Shown in pieces: positions 1 to 9,330 of a stretch of DNA of 64,000 nucleotides. The number at the start of each line of letters is the position of its first letter. Position 1 is the stretch's first letter. The position numbers and the translations under genes were made by a program. The DNA is taken from assembly GCF_034093315.1 (NCBI RefSeq), contig NZ_CP139300.1, positions 496,001 through 560,000 of the forward strand, in the 5' to 3' direction. This DNA comes from Prochlorococcus sp. MIT 1314. Lineage in GTDB: Bacteria > Cyanobacteriota > Cyanobacteriia > PCC-6307 > Cyanobiaceae. The notes beneath the pieces were generated by a model. That model did no database searches, was not told where the DNA came from, and saw only the letters and a program-made list of their open reading frames with translations.

Positions 1-2294
1 CCTTTGATTTTATTGGATTTATTAGAAATAAATGAGAGATAGGGACATAAAACTACGTCAAATTCAAGACCCTTACTACTATGGATAGTAGTAAGATTAA
101 TTCCATTTTGAAGGCTATAATCTTTCTTTAAAAATTCTTCCCCAGTACAAATTCTTAAAGAATGATCTAACTGATTTTTGTACCAGTTAAAAACTTTATT
201 AAGATTAAAATCATTATTGATTAATTCTTTTTCAATAATTTCTGAAAGTTGAAATAAATTTGATTTTAAATCTGAATCTCGAATAATCGAGGATGACTTA
301 TAATTTATAAGAAGTTCATTAACAATATTTAGAAATCCTTTTTCTTTAATTCCCTCCGACCAATTAATACATTTATTAATCAAAATTTCTAACTTATTAG
401 TAATTCCATCATCAACTAATTCTTCTAAATCAATTTCTATAAATTTTGAAGCAGCCAACAAAGTTATATTTTTATAAAGCCTAGGATTCAATAAACAGTC
501 AATGAAGATTAATAATAGATTACTTGCTTCTGTATCAAAAATATTTTGTTTATTTTGAATTTTGGATGGAATATTAAACTGAATTAATTTATTTTTCAGA
601 TCTAAGCATTGCGAATTATTTAATGTAAGAATCGCAATCTTATTAATATCAATTTCTTTATTATTTAAAATAAAATTAACTATATAACTAGTTACAAGAT
701 CCTCTAAAACAATCTCTTTTTTTGAAAAATCTACAATTTCAAATACATCCTTAAATTCAAATTCAGAATTAACATTTTGATTAATTCTGGAGGTTAATTT
801 CCTATAGTTTAGTTTTGATTCTTTAAGTCCATTCTTATAAAGTTTATTAATAACATCTAGTAATCTTTTAGAGGATCTATAGTTATCTGTGAGACTAAAT
901 ACTTCGATTGCATTAGACCTTGCATCTAAGTAAGTTTCAATATCTCCTCCCCTAAATTTGTAGATAGCTTGTTTTGGATCACCTACACAAAGTAAAAAAT
1001 GATTTTTTGTATTAAAAAACTTTTTTATTAAATTCCACTGAATTTTATCTGTATCTTGGAACTCATCTACTAAGACACATTTAAATCGATTTTGAATTTG
1101 CAATAGAGTACTTTTATTACATACATCTGAATCTAGATATGTATTTTCAACAGTTTTTATAAGATCATTGAAATTAAAAATTGAAGAACTTTTCTTTAAT
1201 TCAATTAATTTCAAATAAGCTTTTTGGGTAAATATTCTTACAAATTCGGTATATAACCCTTCTTTTATTTTATAAATTTTATCTTGTAGTAGATTAAATT
1301 TACTAAAATCTAATTTTAGATTATGTTTTTTAATTTCTTTAGATATATTTTCTTTATAAAAATATTTAAATAAAAGATCATTATCATTAGAAATATCATA
1401 TAGAAGATCAATCACATTATTTGAATTAAGCCTTTTATTAATATCATCAATCCAATAAATGATTTGATTAAACTTATCATTTCTTGGTTTTGCTGCGTAT
1501 ATTTGACTTTTACCTCCACAGTCCTTAATTAAATTTCCCAACTCAATAAGTTCCAAAAATAATTCATTTCCTTTCTTATTCCATTCCAAACAAAACTCAT
1601 TCCAATTAAAATACAAAAACTCTTTTAAATAACTATTTATATCAATATTCTTATATTTATTAATTATTTGAATATTGCAAATATTTTCATGATCTATATT
1701 TTTTAAAATTTCTACAAAAAATGATTTATTGAGTCTAATTCCAAATCTAGAACTTATTTTTTTTTTGCTGACCGCTGAAATTAGTTTTGGATGAAGATTT
1801 AGAAAATCTTCGATCCACAAATTATCTATTACATCTTTATAAAAATTATCTATATTATTCTCAATGCATGGATCTTGATTTAAACCAATCTCTATACTAT
1901 ATTCATCCATAATATTATTGCAAAAAGAATGGAATGTAATTACTTTTAATTTATAAATTTCATTAATAAAATTATCAATTTCATATATAATTTTTTCCTT
2001 AGAATTTTCCTTCTCCTTAAATTTTAAATACCAATCATTAAGAGTATTATCTATTTCAGTTCCATTATGATTTTGCAAAAATAATTTTAAATTCTTAAAT
2101 CTTGAAAGTATTTTGTCTCGTAATTCAGAACAAGTGTTTTTTGTAAAACTTAATAAGAGTAACTCCTCTGGTTTAATTTTTTTCTCTAAAACATTTCTTA
2201 AAACTATGTGCGCCAAAGTAAAACTTTTGCCAGTTCCTGCACTTGCTTCTAATAATTTAAACTTATTATCTAATTTGATTTGATTAATATCCAT
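1..2294 (-). CDS. recB: RecB, exonuclease V beta subunit (3' end outside window)
   Basis: This is the N-terminal ~764 codons of a UvrD/Rep-type helicase read leftwards; the gene runs off the window edge. A Walker A motif (ASAGTGKSFT) lies at residues 17-26, followed by a conserved block ending LLLLSFTKNT. Near the edge (about residue 735) the helicase motif TIHSSKGLEFDVVL is visible. RecB joins RecC and RecD to resect double-strand breaks. The recC gene lies just upstream on the same strand, separated by a small methyltransferase gene, which supports recB over another UvrD paralogue. The start ATG is 12 bp after the preceding gene. The C-terminal nuclease domain cannot be seen. Confidence 0.9.
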   Translation of the reverse strand, partial: MDINQIKLDNKFKLLEASAGTGKSFTLAHIVLRNVLEKKIKPEELLLLSFTKNTCSELRDKILSRFKNLKLFLQNHNGTEIDNTLNDWYLKFKEKENSKEKIIYEIDNFINEIYKLKVITFHSFCNNIMDEYSIEIGLNQDPCIENNIDNFYKDVIDNLWIEDFLNLHPKLISAVSKKKISSRFGIRLNKSFFVEILKNIDHENICNIQIINKYKNIDINSYLKEFLYFNWNEFCLEWNKKGNELFLELIELGNLIKDCGGKSQIYAAKPRNDKFNQIIYWIDDINKRLNSNNVIDLLYDISNDNDLLFKYFYKENISKEIKKHNLKLDFSKFNLLQDKIYKIKEGLYTEFVRIFTQKAYLKLIELKKSSSIFNFNDLIKTVENTYLDSDVCNKSTLLQIQNRFKCVLVDEFQDTDKIQWNLIKKFFNTKNHFLLCVGDPKQAIYKFRGGDIETYLDARSNAIEVFSLTDNYRSSKRLLDVINKLYKNGLKESKLNYRKLTSRINQNVNSEFEFKDVFEIVDFSKKEIVLEDLVTSYIVNFILNNKEIDINKIAILTLNNSQCLDLKNKLIQFNIPSKIQNKQNIFDTEASNLLLIFIDCLLNPRLYKNITLLAASKFIEIDLEELVDDGITNKLEILINKCINWSEGIKEKGFLNIVNELLINYKSSSIIRDSDLKSNLFQLSEIIEKELINNDFNLNKVFNWYKNQLDHSLRICTGEEFLKKDYSLQNGINLTTIHSSKGLEFDVVLCPYLSFISNKSNKIK

Positions 2295-2306
2295 ATCCTT
2301 TTTGAA

Positions 2307-2780
2307 TTAATATTTGACCTCTTTTTTATAAAGTAAATAATTTTTAAATTTATTGTTTAAATATTGTTCTTCTAAGAAAATCTTGAGTGTAATTATAAAA
2401 CACAAACTTATTAATAAACATAAATAATAAATAGATAGATTTATTATAAAAACGCCTAATGAAATAAATATTAAAGAATAATAAATAGGATGACGCGTAA
2501 ATCGATAAATACCTTTAGTAACCAGCTTGCCATTATTTATAGGTCTTGGGAAAGGGGATAAATTTCTACCTAAGTCTTTAATTGCGAATAATATTATTAT
2601 GAAAGCGATTATGATAATTAAAATCCCAATTAAATAAAATATAGGACTAACTTGCATTATTTGTTTTTTTGGAAGTAATTCCCATTGAAAAAAATGGAGA
2701 CTAATAATAAAAAACTGAAAACAAACAAGTATTAGTTCATAGGAAGATTTAAAAAAAACTTTCAACTGAAATTTAGTCAT
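2307..2780 (-). CDS. Isoprenylcysteine carboxyl methyltransferase/PEMT-like membrane protein
   Basis: 157 aa with about four hydrophobic segments. The C-terminal half carries the family signature: G-R-N-L-S-P-F-P, then GIYRFTRHPIYYSLI, and a later E-E pair, as in the ICMT/phospholipid methyltransferase family of SAM-dependent membrane enzymes. The substrate cannot be predicted. It sits between recC (3 bp downstream of its stop) and recB (12 bp), so it is probably co-transcribed with both, although no functional link with recombination is known to me. Confidence 0.75.
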   Translation of the reverse strand: MTKFQLKVFFKSSYELILVCFQFFIISLHFFQWELLPKKQIMQVSPIFYLIGILIIIIAFIIILFAIKDLGRNLSPFPRPINNGKLVTKGIYRFTRHPIYYSLIFISLGVFIINLSIYYLCLLISLCFIITLKIFLEEQYLNNKFKNYLLYKKEVKY

Positions 2781-2783
2781 TAT

Positions 2784-5700
2784 TTATTTCTTTAATGCTT
2801 CAATTAGAGGCCCATATAATCTGAATGATAATTTATCAAAATTAGTATTTCCAAAAAAGAAATCTGGTTCTTTTTTATCTCCAAAACACATTTTCATTTC
2901 GATATTATCTCTTTCTCCTTTAGAAAACGTTTTATTACCAATCCATCTATCTGAAAAAGCTTTTTTCTCATTTCTTAATTTTATTTTTGCTTCTACGTAT
3001 TTATAAGTGCTTTCTGGAGGTAGAGGCAAACATTTTTCCGAATAATTCTTAAAAAGATTTAAATATTCATCTAATATTAATTTTGAGTCTATTGCTCCAG
3101 GGGATTCAAGAATTTGAGATTTATATTGATTTTCTGTTCTAAAAATAATTTTACTCTTTTTTATATTTTTCTTTAAAGAAGAAATAAAGAGTAATTTTAT
3201 CCAAGCTTCTGTCAAATGACTTAAACTTAGTTTCGCATGAATTAATTCAATAACTGTGTTATCAGCAATAAAATATTCTTCTTTATTTGAATTTAATTTA
3301 ACGTAAATTCTATTAATTTTGTTATCAAGACTCAACTGTTCAGATAGACTTCCTATTAAATCTTTAATTTCTTTTTCTTTTGTAAGAATACTATTTTTGG
3401 GAGTAATAATTCCATTTTCAATAAATTGATCATTAATATTCAAATTTTTTAAATCATCAATAATATTATGGTTATCAATCTCTAATTGCTGAATTACTTT
3501 AGTTATTAACCGCGACTTTTGAAAATTACTTACATGCTCATCATCTGGATGATGCACAAATATTCCCTTGGGAGAAATATTTATTTTATTAAGCCAATAT
3601 TTTTGTGGTGTTTTGAACCAATAAATTAATTCTGATAATTTATAATTTTTAATATCATATTTTTCTTCTTTCCAATCTATATTGTTTATTAAAGAATAAT
3701 TACTTTTAATAATTTTACTACTATCAAGATCAACAAACTCTTTTTTATTTAAATCATAATTTTTGATTATTAATTCTCTTTGGCCTTTGCTTAAAAAACC
3801 ATCAAAAAAATAAATTAACTCTTTTATAGGAGAAGAAACATCTAAATTTTTATTGTCTTTATCATTCTTTACCCAAGTTACTATAATTTTATCTCTACAA
3901 GAAATTAACAACTCTAGAAAAAAATATTTCTCTCTTTCAAAAACTGAGGGATCTCCTAAATGGTATTTATTATTCAATAAATTAATATTTTCATTCTTTG
4001 ATAATTTTGGATAATAAACACTATTCATGTCTAATAGAAAGATAACCTTATGTGGAATGTGCCTGGCCCTCTCAATATCACTTACCAGAATTTTATTGTT
4101 ACGTGATTGATTTTGATATCTAACATTATTAATATAAGAAATTAATATCTCTCTGAAAACATTTAACTTTATTAGGTCATCAGGTATTAAGGGTATTGCT
4201 TGATTATCAAGTATTCTATTTATTTCACTAATTTCTAAATTAAAATTCGCATTAAAATCAGCAATATTTTTAATTATAAACTTTATCTTTTCAACCCAAC
4301 TTAAGAAATTAAATGAACCCCTTAGCAAATTAATATATTTTTTCAACTTAAGTAATATTTTAAGCCATTTATTCAAATCCAAACTTATATTTTTTGGGCT
4401 AAATGGTTTTAGATTGAAAGTCCTTAAGTTGTCTTCTTTATCATAAATAAGTCCTAAAGTAATTCTATTTATGCACCAATCTAGAGTATTTTCTTCTTCT
4501 CCTAATCTTTCATTAGCATCTAAACCCCAATGAAAACCTACTTGACTAAGTAACAAAATAATTTCATCCTTCTCAGTTATATTAAAATTAAAAATATTCT
4601 GAGTAAATTCTTTAGAAAGAAGATAATCTATTTTTTCAACTGTAATTTTCGAATCTGCTATCTCAGTAATATCAATTAAAAATTTATATATATGCGAAAA
4701 ATCTTCATTATCCTCATCTATAAAAAAATAAGGTACCTTTTCACCATTAATTAACTCATTATTAAAGATATATCTTAGATAAGGTTTAATTTGACTAGTA
4801 ATGGGAGATAAAACAGCAATATCACTATATTTAATATCCTCAGAAGAATTTAGTATTTCTATGATTTTATTTCTTAAATATTCTATTTGACTTAGTTGAT
4901 TAGAATTCTCAACAAGTATTATTGAATCATCATTTTCCTTTACTATAAAATCATTATTATTATTATCAATTAGTCTTTTTTGTATTTGATTAAGCAAGGG
5001 GATATCTGTCTTATTATAAAAATTAATTGTTGGATCAATATATATTGAATTATTTTTTAAATTTATATCATCGGTATAAATATTTTCCTCAATTAATTTC
5101 TGGAAATTAGCTCCAAATTTAGCAAATATTTTTTCAATATTTGTATTATTTAAATTGAATTTAGTCTCAAAACTACCAAAATCCAACTCGCCCTCAAGAC
5201 AATTTATTCTATTCCATAAATCATCTCCTACAGATAAAAGATATAAATTCACCTTAGTAAATTTTGAAAGTTCAGAATAAAAATTAATATGCAGTTTTGA
5301 TAAATTATTATCCGAAATAATATAAATTTGATTTGGTATCTTAATTTGTAATTTTTTAAATTTTTTTAAATTATTAATTAAATCCATCATGTATAAACAT
5401 GAAGGTTTTTCAGATATCTTTTTCTCTAATAATTTATATAAGATAGGTTGCCAAAATTGATTCGAATTTAAATTTTTAAAAAGATTTAGTGAATTAATTT
5501 CATATCTATTCCATTCAGCAATCATTTCAGGTCTAAATATAAGATAATCAATAAAGTTCTTCGTTATCTTTGTTGTCAGATTATAAATATCTCCATCAAT
5601 TGTCTTTTTATTTTTCAAATATTTTTTTATCCAATTGCTAAGTGGCAATGATTCTTTAAAGCTATTTAATTCTTCTAAGGAATCTATAATCCCCCATTTA

Positions 5701-5966
5701 ATTGACTCGAAATTCCATAAGCCCATATCAATCTCAGGGAAAAAATTTGTTAATAATGACTCTGTATAACTTGATATTGTCTTTAATTCATATAGAGCAC
5801 TTATTTGATTTTTTATAGTTATTTGTTCACGTAACCACTTACCAAAAAAATAATTGGGTACAGCTATTTCTAGTTTCTCAGTTATAAAAGGAGGAGATAT
5901 TTTTAGTTCTTCTGCTAAAAGCTCACTAATTACTTCAATTTTGTTTGACTTGTAAATATTGAGCAA
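2784..5966 (-). CDS. recC: RecC, exonuclease V gamma subunit
   Basis: 1060 aa, the usual size for RecC. It opens with the typical MLNIYKSNKIEVISELLAEE and later has conserved blocks such as DIAVLSPITSQIKPYLR, FLLDMNSVYYP and the C-terminal YVEAKIKLRNEKKAFSDRW. RecC is the catalytically inactive helicase/nuclease relative that recognises Chi within RecBCD. It is first in a minus-strand run recC-methyltransferase-recB. No recD is visible in this window. The protein is very rich in Asn, Ile and Lys, as expected for an AT-rich genome. Confidence 0.9.
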   Translation of the reverse strand: MLNIYKSNKIEVISELLAEELKISPPFITEKLEIAVPNYFFGKWLREQITIKNQISALYELKTISSYTESLLTNFFPEIDMGLWNFESIKWGIIDSLEELNSFKESLPLSNWIKKYLKNKKTIDGDIYNLTTKITKNFIDYLIFRPEMIAEWNRYEINSLNLFKNLNSNQFWQPILYKLLEKKISEKPSCLYMMDLINNLKKFKKLQIKIPNQIYIISDNNLSKLHINFYSELSKFTKVNLYLLSVGDDLWNRINCLEGELDFGSFETKFNLNNTNIEKIFAKFGANFQKLIEENIYTDDINLKNNSIYIDPTINFYNKTDIPLLNQIQKRLIDNNNNDFIVKENDDSIILVENSNQLSQIEYLRNKIIEILNSSEDIKYSDIAVLSPITSQIKPYLRYIFNNELINGEKVPYFFIDEDNEDFSHIYKFLIDITEIADSKITVEKIDYLLSKEFTQNIFNFNITEKDEIILLLSQVGFHWGLDANERLGEEENTLDWCINRITLGLIYDKEDNLRTFNLKPFSPKNISLDLNKWLKILLKLKKYINLLRGSFNFLSWVEKIKFIIKNIADFNANFNLEISEINRILDNQAIPLIPDDLIKLNVFREILISYINNVRYQNQSRNNKILVSDIERARHIPHKVIFLLDMNSVYYPKLSKNENINLLNNKYHLGDPSVFEREKYFFLELLISCRDKIIVTWVKNDKDNKNLDVSSPIKELIYFFDGFLSKGQRELIIKNYDLNKKEFVDLDSSKIIKSNYSLINNIDWKEEKYDIKNYKLSELIYWFKTPQKYWLNKINISPKGIFVHHPDDEHVSNFQKSRLITKVIQQLEIDNHNIIDDLKNLNINDQFIENGIITPKNSILTKEKEIKDLIGSLSEQLSLDNKINRIYVKLNSNKEEYFIADNTVIELIHAKLSLSHLTEAWIKLLFISSLKKNIKKSKIIFRTENQYKSQILESPGAIDSKLILDEYLNLFKNYSEKCLPLPPESTYKYVEAKIKLRNEKKAFSDRWIGNKTFSKGERDNIEMKMCFGDKKEPDFFFGNTNFDKLSFRLYGPLIEALKK

Positions 5967-5982
5967 TTTAAGTTTTGGTTAA

Positions 5983-6300
5983 TTATTCAACTTTAAATGG
6001 ATCAGTTATTTCTGCATTAGGAAGTTCGAATTCTCCCACAGCAACAAACTCTAAGCGAAGCTTTAAGAAAGTTATAAATTTTTTATCCGTTGACAAGACA
6101 ACCGCTGGAGGGGAGGGGATCTTTGATTTTAGATCAACAAATTGAGTAGTTTGTAAAAAAGAGGGATTTTTTAAAAGCCAAAAATCTATTTCTTTATTGT
6201 TTTCTTTATAATTCCTCACCCTCTCTTTCAAAATTTCTTCAAGTGGTTCTTCAACTGTTAAAAACTTTTCACTTGCGGCCACAAAATAATATGTTGTCAT
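5983..6300 (-). CDS. ycf54: Ycf54-like subunit of Mg-protoporphyrin monomethyl ester cyclase
   Basis: 105 aa, full length for the family. It matches the conserved pattern MTTYYFVAASEKFL, EPLEEIL, EIDFWLL and FITFLKLRLEFVAVGEF. Ycf54 is needed for stability and activity of the aerobic (AcsF) oxidative cyclase that forms the isocyclic ring of chlorophyll. It lies 7 bp after pdxJ and 16 bp before recC on the same strand, so the genes may share a transcript. Confidence 0.88.
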   Translation of the reverse strand: MTTYYFVAASEKFLTVEEPLEEILKERVRNYKENNKEIDFWLLKNPSFLQTTQFVDLKSKIPSPPAVVLSTDKKFITFLKLRLEFVAVGEFELPNAEITDPFKVE

Positions 6301-6307
6301 TTTGAAA

Positions 6308-7024
6308 TTAATTTAATGTAATAAGTGACTTCATTTCACGAACAGACTTTTCTAATCCTACCGCTAAAGCCCTTGCAACAATACTATGACCTATGTTTAA
6401 CTCGTTCATATTGTTAATTGATGCAATTTTTTTAACATTATTGTAGTTAAGTCCATGTCCAGCATTAACCACTAATCCAAGGTCATTTGCTTCATGTGTA
6501 GACTCTATAATCCTCTGAAGCTCTATATATTGATCACGACCGGATAGTTCGGCATATTTACCAGTATGTAATTCTATAAACTTAAACCCTATTTCCTTAG
6601 AAAAGTTTATCTGCTCACTAAGGGGTTCAATAAATGCACTTACTTCAATATTTGAATTTTTTAAATTTTCAACAAAATTCTTAAGATATTTAAAATTACT
6701 TTTTACATCCAACCCGCCTTCAGTAGTCACCTCCTGTCTTTTCTCTGGTACAAGTGTTACATAATCCGGATGAAGTTTTTGGGCAATTACTAACATTTCT
6801 TCTGTAGCAGCCATCTCTAAATTGAGTTTTGTTTTTATGGTTTCTTTCAAAAGAAATACATCTCGATCTTGTATGTGCCTTCTATCCTCTCTTAAATGAA
6901 CTGTTATTGAATCTGCGCCTCCTAATTCAGCCAAAAAAGCAAATTGAACAGGGTCAGGCTCTACAGTTTTCCTAGCCTGCCTTACATTAGCGATATGGTC
7001 AATGTTTACTCCTAAAGTAGCCAT
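6308..7024 (-). CDS. pdxJ: Pyridoxine 5'-phosphate synthase PdxJ
   Basis: 238 aa. It starts ATLGVNIDHIANVRQARKT and contains GGADSITVHLREDRRHI, LEMAATEEM, FIELHTGKYA and GLVVNAGHGLNY, all hallmark PdxJ segments. The enzyme condenses 1-deoxyxylulose-5-phosphate with 3-amino-2-oxopropyl phosphate in cytosolic vitamin B6 synthesis. It is the first gene of a minus-strand group with ycf54 and recC and diverges from the acyltransferase gene to its right. Confidence 0.96.
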   Translation of the reverse strand: MATLGVNIDHIANVRQARKTVEPDPVQFAFLAELGGADSITVHLREDRRHIQDRDVFLLKETIKTKLNLEMAATEEMLVIAQKLHPDYVTLVPEKRQEVTTEGGLDVKSNFKYLKNFVENLKNSNIEVSAFIEPLSEQINFSKEIGFKFIELHTGKYAELSGRDQYIELQRIIESTHEANDLGLVVNAGHGLNYNNVKKIASINNMNELNIGHSIVARALAVGLEKSVREMKSLITLN

Positions 7025-7116
7025 AATTTAAAATCTTAGCTTCTAGACAATCTAGTAACCGCCCAATAATAGCTAATAAAAAATTACAAACCTATAAATT
7101 ATTAATATATAGTAAA

Positions 7117-7797
7117 TTGAAATTGAAGAAAAAATCTATTGATAATGATTATGGTATTAATCCTTTCTTAGGTTTATTAGCAATGGTTCTTACACAAGAC
7201 ATTGTAATAAAGGTTTTTTTTAGTGAAATAAAAATAAAAAATAGAAATTTTTCAATACCAAAAAATTCTTCAATTATTTTAGCCCCAACCCATAGATCAA
7301 GATGGGATGGATTGGTCCTTACTAAGGCAATGGGCAGAAGGATAACTAGTAAAGATTGTAGATTTATGGTTACAAAACCCGAAATGAAAGGAATCCAAGG
7401 TTGGTTTTTAAAAAGACTTGGTTGTTTTTCAATAAATCAGTTGTCTCCTTCTCTTTCAATATTAAGATATGCTGTAAATCTAATAGTTAAAAAAAATCAG
7501 CTAGTAGTTTTCCCTGAAGGCAAAATAAACAAATATGGCAAAAAATTAATTCTTAAAGAGGGTTTATATAGATTGGCCCTATTGGCCTCAAAAAAAACAA
7601 CCTCAATATTTATAATTCCAATAGGAATTGCTTATAGCCAAGTTCCTCCAAGAATTAGAGGTAAAGTTTCTTTATGCTTTGGAGAACCTTTATTAGTAAA
7701 TAAAAGTCAAAATTTATCAATTAAAAAATTTAATGAAATTTTGAACAAAAGAATGCACAACGCTGAAAAAATTGCTTTAAAAAATGTAGGTCGATAA
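7117..7797 (+). CDS. PlsC-like 1-acylglycerol-3-phosphate acyltransferase
   Basis: 226 aa. The acyltransferase box THRSRWDG (variant of NHxxxxD) is followed by a VVFPEGKINK block equivalent to the EGTR motif and by IIPIGIAY. Such enzymes acylate lysophosphatidate or related acceptors at the membrane. No in-frame ATG occurs before residue 22, so translation most likely starts at TTG 7117 (or TTG 7123); no clear ribosome binding site is present. Exact acceptor specificity is unknown. Confidence 0.82.
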   Translation: MKLKKKSIDNDYGINPFLGLLAMVLTQDIVIKVFFSEIKIKNRNFSIPKNSSIILAPTHRSRWDGLVLTKAMGRRITSKDCRFMVTKPEMKGIQGWFLKRLGCFSINQLSPSLSILRYAVNLIVKKNQLVVFPEGKINKYGKKLILKEGLYRLALLASKKTTSIFIIPIGIAYSQVPPRIRGKVSLCFGEPLLVNKSQNLSIKKFNEILNKRMHNAEKIALKNVGR

Positions 7798-7839
7798 ATC
7801 CATAATCAGTTAATATTAGATTTAATAAATTATGAGAAG

Positions 7840-8358
7840 ATGAAATTCTTAAGAATGATCCCAATAATATTTATTTTTCTTGGGATACCACCCTATATGA
7901 ACCTTTCTTATGCAGAAAGTAAAAACCCAAATGAATATAAGGTACTTTCTAGTACAAACAAAAAATTATCAATCTCCGATGTCCAAGAATACTTAATGAA
8001 GGGAGACAACCTTGTAGAAAATGGTAATTTTGAACAGGCAAAGCAAACTTACGATAAAGCTAGGAATTTAGCAAAGCAACTTGCTGGATTCTACAGAGAC
8101 CTGAACGGCTCATTCAAAGGTTTGGATGCAAGAATACCTCTTGAAATGGAAAAAAAAGGAAGGAAATCTATAAAAATTTGGGCACAATCAAATGCCAGAT
8201 TAGTTTCTCTCTACAAAAGCAAAAAACAACCTGAGGTGGCTGTACCTTTACTTGTTGAGATTATTAGATTAATGACTCCAAATAGTCCTGAAGGGAAAGA
8301 AGCATATGAGAATTTATTACAACTTGGTTTCGTTGATACAACATATAAAGGTTTCTAA
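7840..8358 (+). CDS. Secreted or membrane-anchored TPR-like protein
   Basis: 172 aa. A hydrophobic N-terminal segment (residues 5-25, ending near SYAES) looks like a signal peptide. The mature part is helical, with a TPR-like stretch around VENGNFEQAKQTYDKARNLA. I do not recognise a specific function. It lies 9 bp before bolA on the same strand and may be the first gene of a bolA-glutaredoxin transcript. Confidence 0.75.
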   Translation: MKFLRMIPIIFIFLGIPPYMNLSYAESKNPNEYKVLSSTNKKLSISDVQEYLMKGDNLVENGNFEQAKQTYDKARNLAKQLAGFYRDLNGSFKGLDARIPLEMEKKGRKSIKIWAQSNARLVSLYKSKKQPEVAVPLLVEIIRLMTPNSPEGKEAYENLLQLGFVDTTYKGF

Positions 8359-8367
8359 ATAATTATC

Positions 8368-8598
8368 ATGATTACTAAATCAAAAGTCATCAGCTTAATA
8401 ACTAACAAATTACCAGATTCTCAAGTAAAAGTTGATAATCTTAAGGGAAACGATCATTTGCAAGTTACGGTAATTTCATCTAAGTTCAATGGATTATCAT
8501 TAGTTAAACAACATCAGCTAGTTTATTCTGCCCTTAAAGAAGAATTAGCCTCAGAGGCTATTCATGCACTAGCTCTAAAAACAGAAACCCCAAGTTAA
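8368..8598 (+). CDS. bolA: BolA-family protein
   Basis: 76 aa with the class II KH-like BolA fold signature: an internal [27 protein letters not shown]-like stretch and the terminal [10 protein letters not shown]. BolA proteins pair with monothiol glutaredoxins to bind a [2Fe-2S] cluster. The next gene, 3 bp downstream, is exactly such a glutaredoxin, which strongly supports this call. Confidence 0.93.
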   Translation: MITKSKVISLITNKLPDSQVKVDNLKGNDHLQVTVISSKFNGLSLVKQHQLVYSALKEELASEAIHALALKTETPS

Positions 8599-8601
8599 AT
8601 T

Positions 8602-8925
8602 ATGGAAAATCATACTAAAGATAAAATCCAAAATCTAATAGAATCAAATCCAATTATGGTTTTCATGAAAGGTACTAAATTAATGCCGCAATGTGGATTC
8701 TCGAACAATGTCGTTCAAATTCTCAACTCTCTAGGTGTTGAATTTAGCACTTTTGATGTTCTTAGCGATTTTGATATACGAGAAGGTATTAAAGAATATT
8801 CAGATTGGCCGACTATCCCTCAAGTTTATCTAAAAGGTGAATTCCTAGGAGGATCAGACATTCTTATCGAAATGTACAACTCTGGAACCCTAAAGGAAAA
8901 AATTGAAATTGAATTGGCATCCTAA
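8602..8925 (+). CDS. grxD: Monothiol glutaredoxin (Grx4/GrxD type)
   Basis: 107 aa. It carries the CGFS active site (PQCGFSNNVVQIL), the preceding VFMKGT strand, DWPTIPQVYLKGEFLGGSDI with the cis-Pro, and a C-terminal helix. This class ligates [2Fe-2S] clusters with glutathione and BolA rather than acting as a general reductase. It is translationally adjacent to bolA. Confidence 0.95.
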   Translation: MENHTKDKIQNLIESNPIMVFMKGTKLMPQCGFSNNVVQILNSLGVEFSTFDVLSDFDIREGIKEYSDWPTIPQVYLKGEFLGGSDILIEMYNSGTLKEKIEIELAS

Positions 8926-8974
8926 AACAATTTATAAGTATAAATACTGATATTAGTTAATAAAAATTAATATT

Positions 8975-9244
8975 TTAAAATCTTTTTTTATCAAAAAAAC
9001 CTTTATTTTCATCACCACCTGGTTCAATAAAACTTGATGGATCTAAAATCCATCTTTCTATTAATTTCTCCAATTTCTCTTGATCTCTCGGCTCTAAACT
9101 ACTGCAATTCCTCAGGGCTTGGAGATAACCATCACAATATAATTTAAGGTCCGTAGGTGTATGAAAACGACTAATCAAGTCTTGGCAACTATCGCAAATT
9201 GATTGAAAATGACGAATTGCTCTAGGATTTTCAAATGATGTCAT
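8975..9244 (-). CDS. Conserved small cyanobacterial protein (DUF6761-like)
   Basis: 89 aa, soluble. The pattern FENPRAIRHFQS, LKLYCDGYLQALRNC and ILDPSSFIEPGG resembles a short protein family widespread in cyanobacteria; assignment to DUF6761 is from memory. Function unknown. It converges with grxD and diverges from the response regulator to its right. Confidence 0.7.
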   Translation of the reverse strand: MTSFENPRAIRHFQSICDSCQDLISRFHTPTDLKLYCDGYLQALRNCSSLEPRDQEKLEKLIERWILDPSSFIEPGGDENKGFFDKKRF

Positions 9245-9330
9245 AATTCGATAGATTCTGATTTTTTTTTAGCATTTGTTATACCTTATTAAGGATGATA
9301 AAAAATTGCCTGGCCCAACAGTAATTAAGA

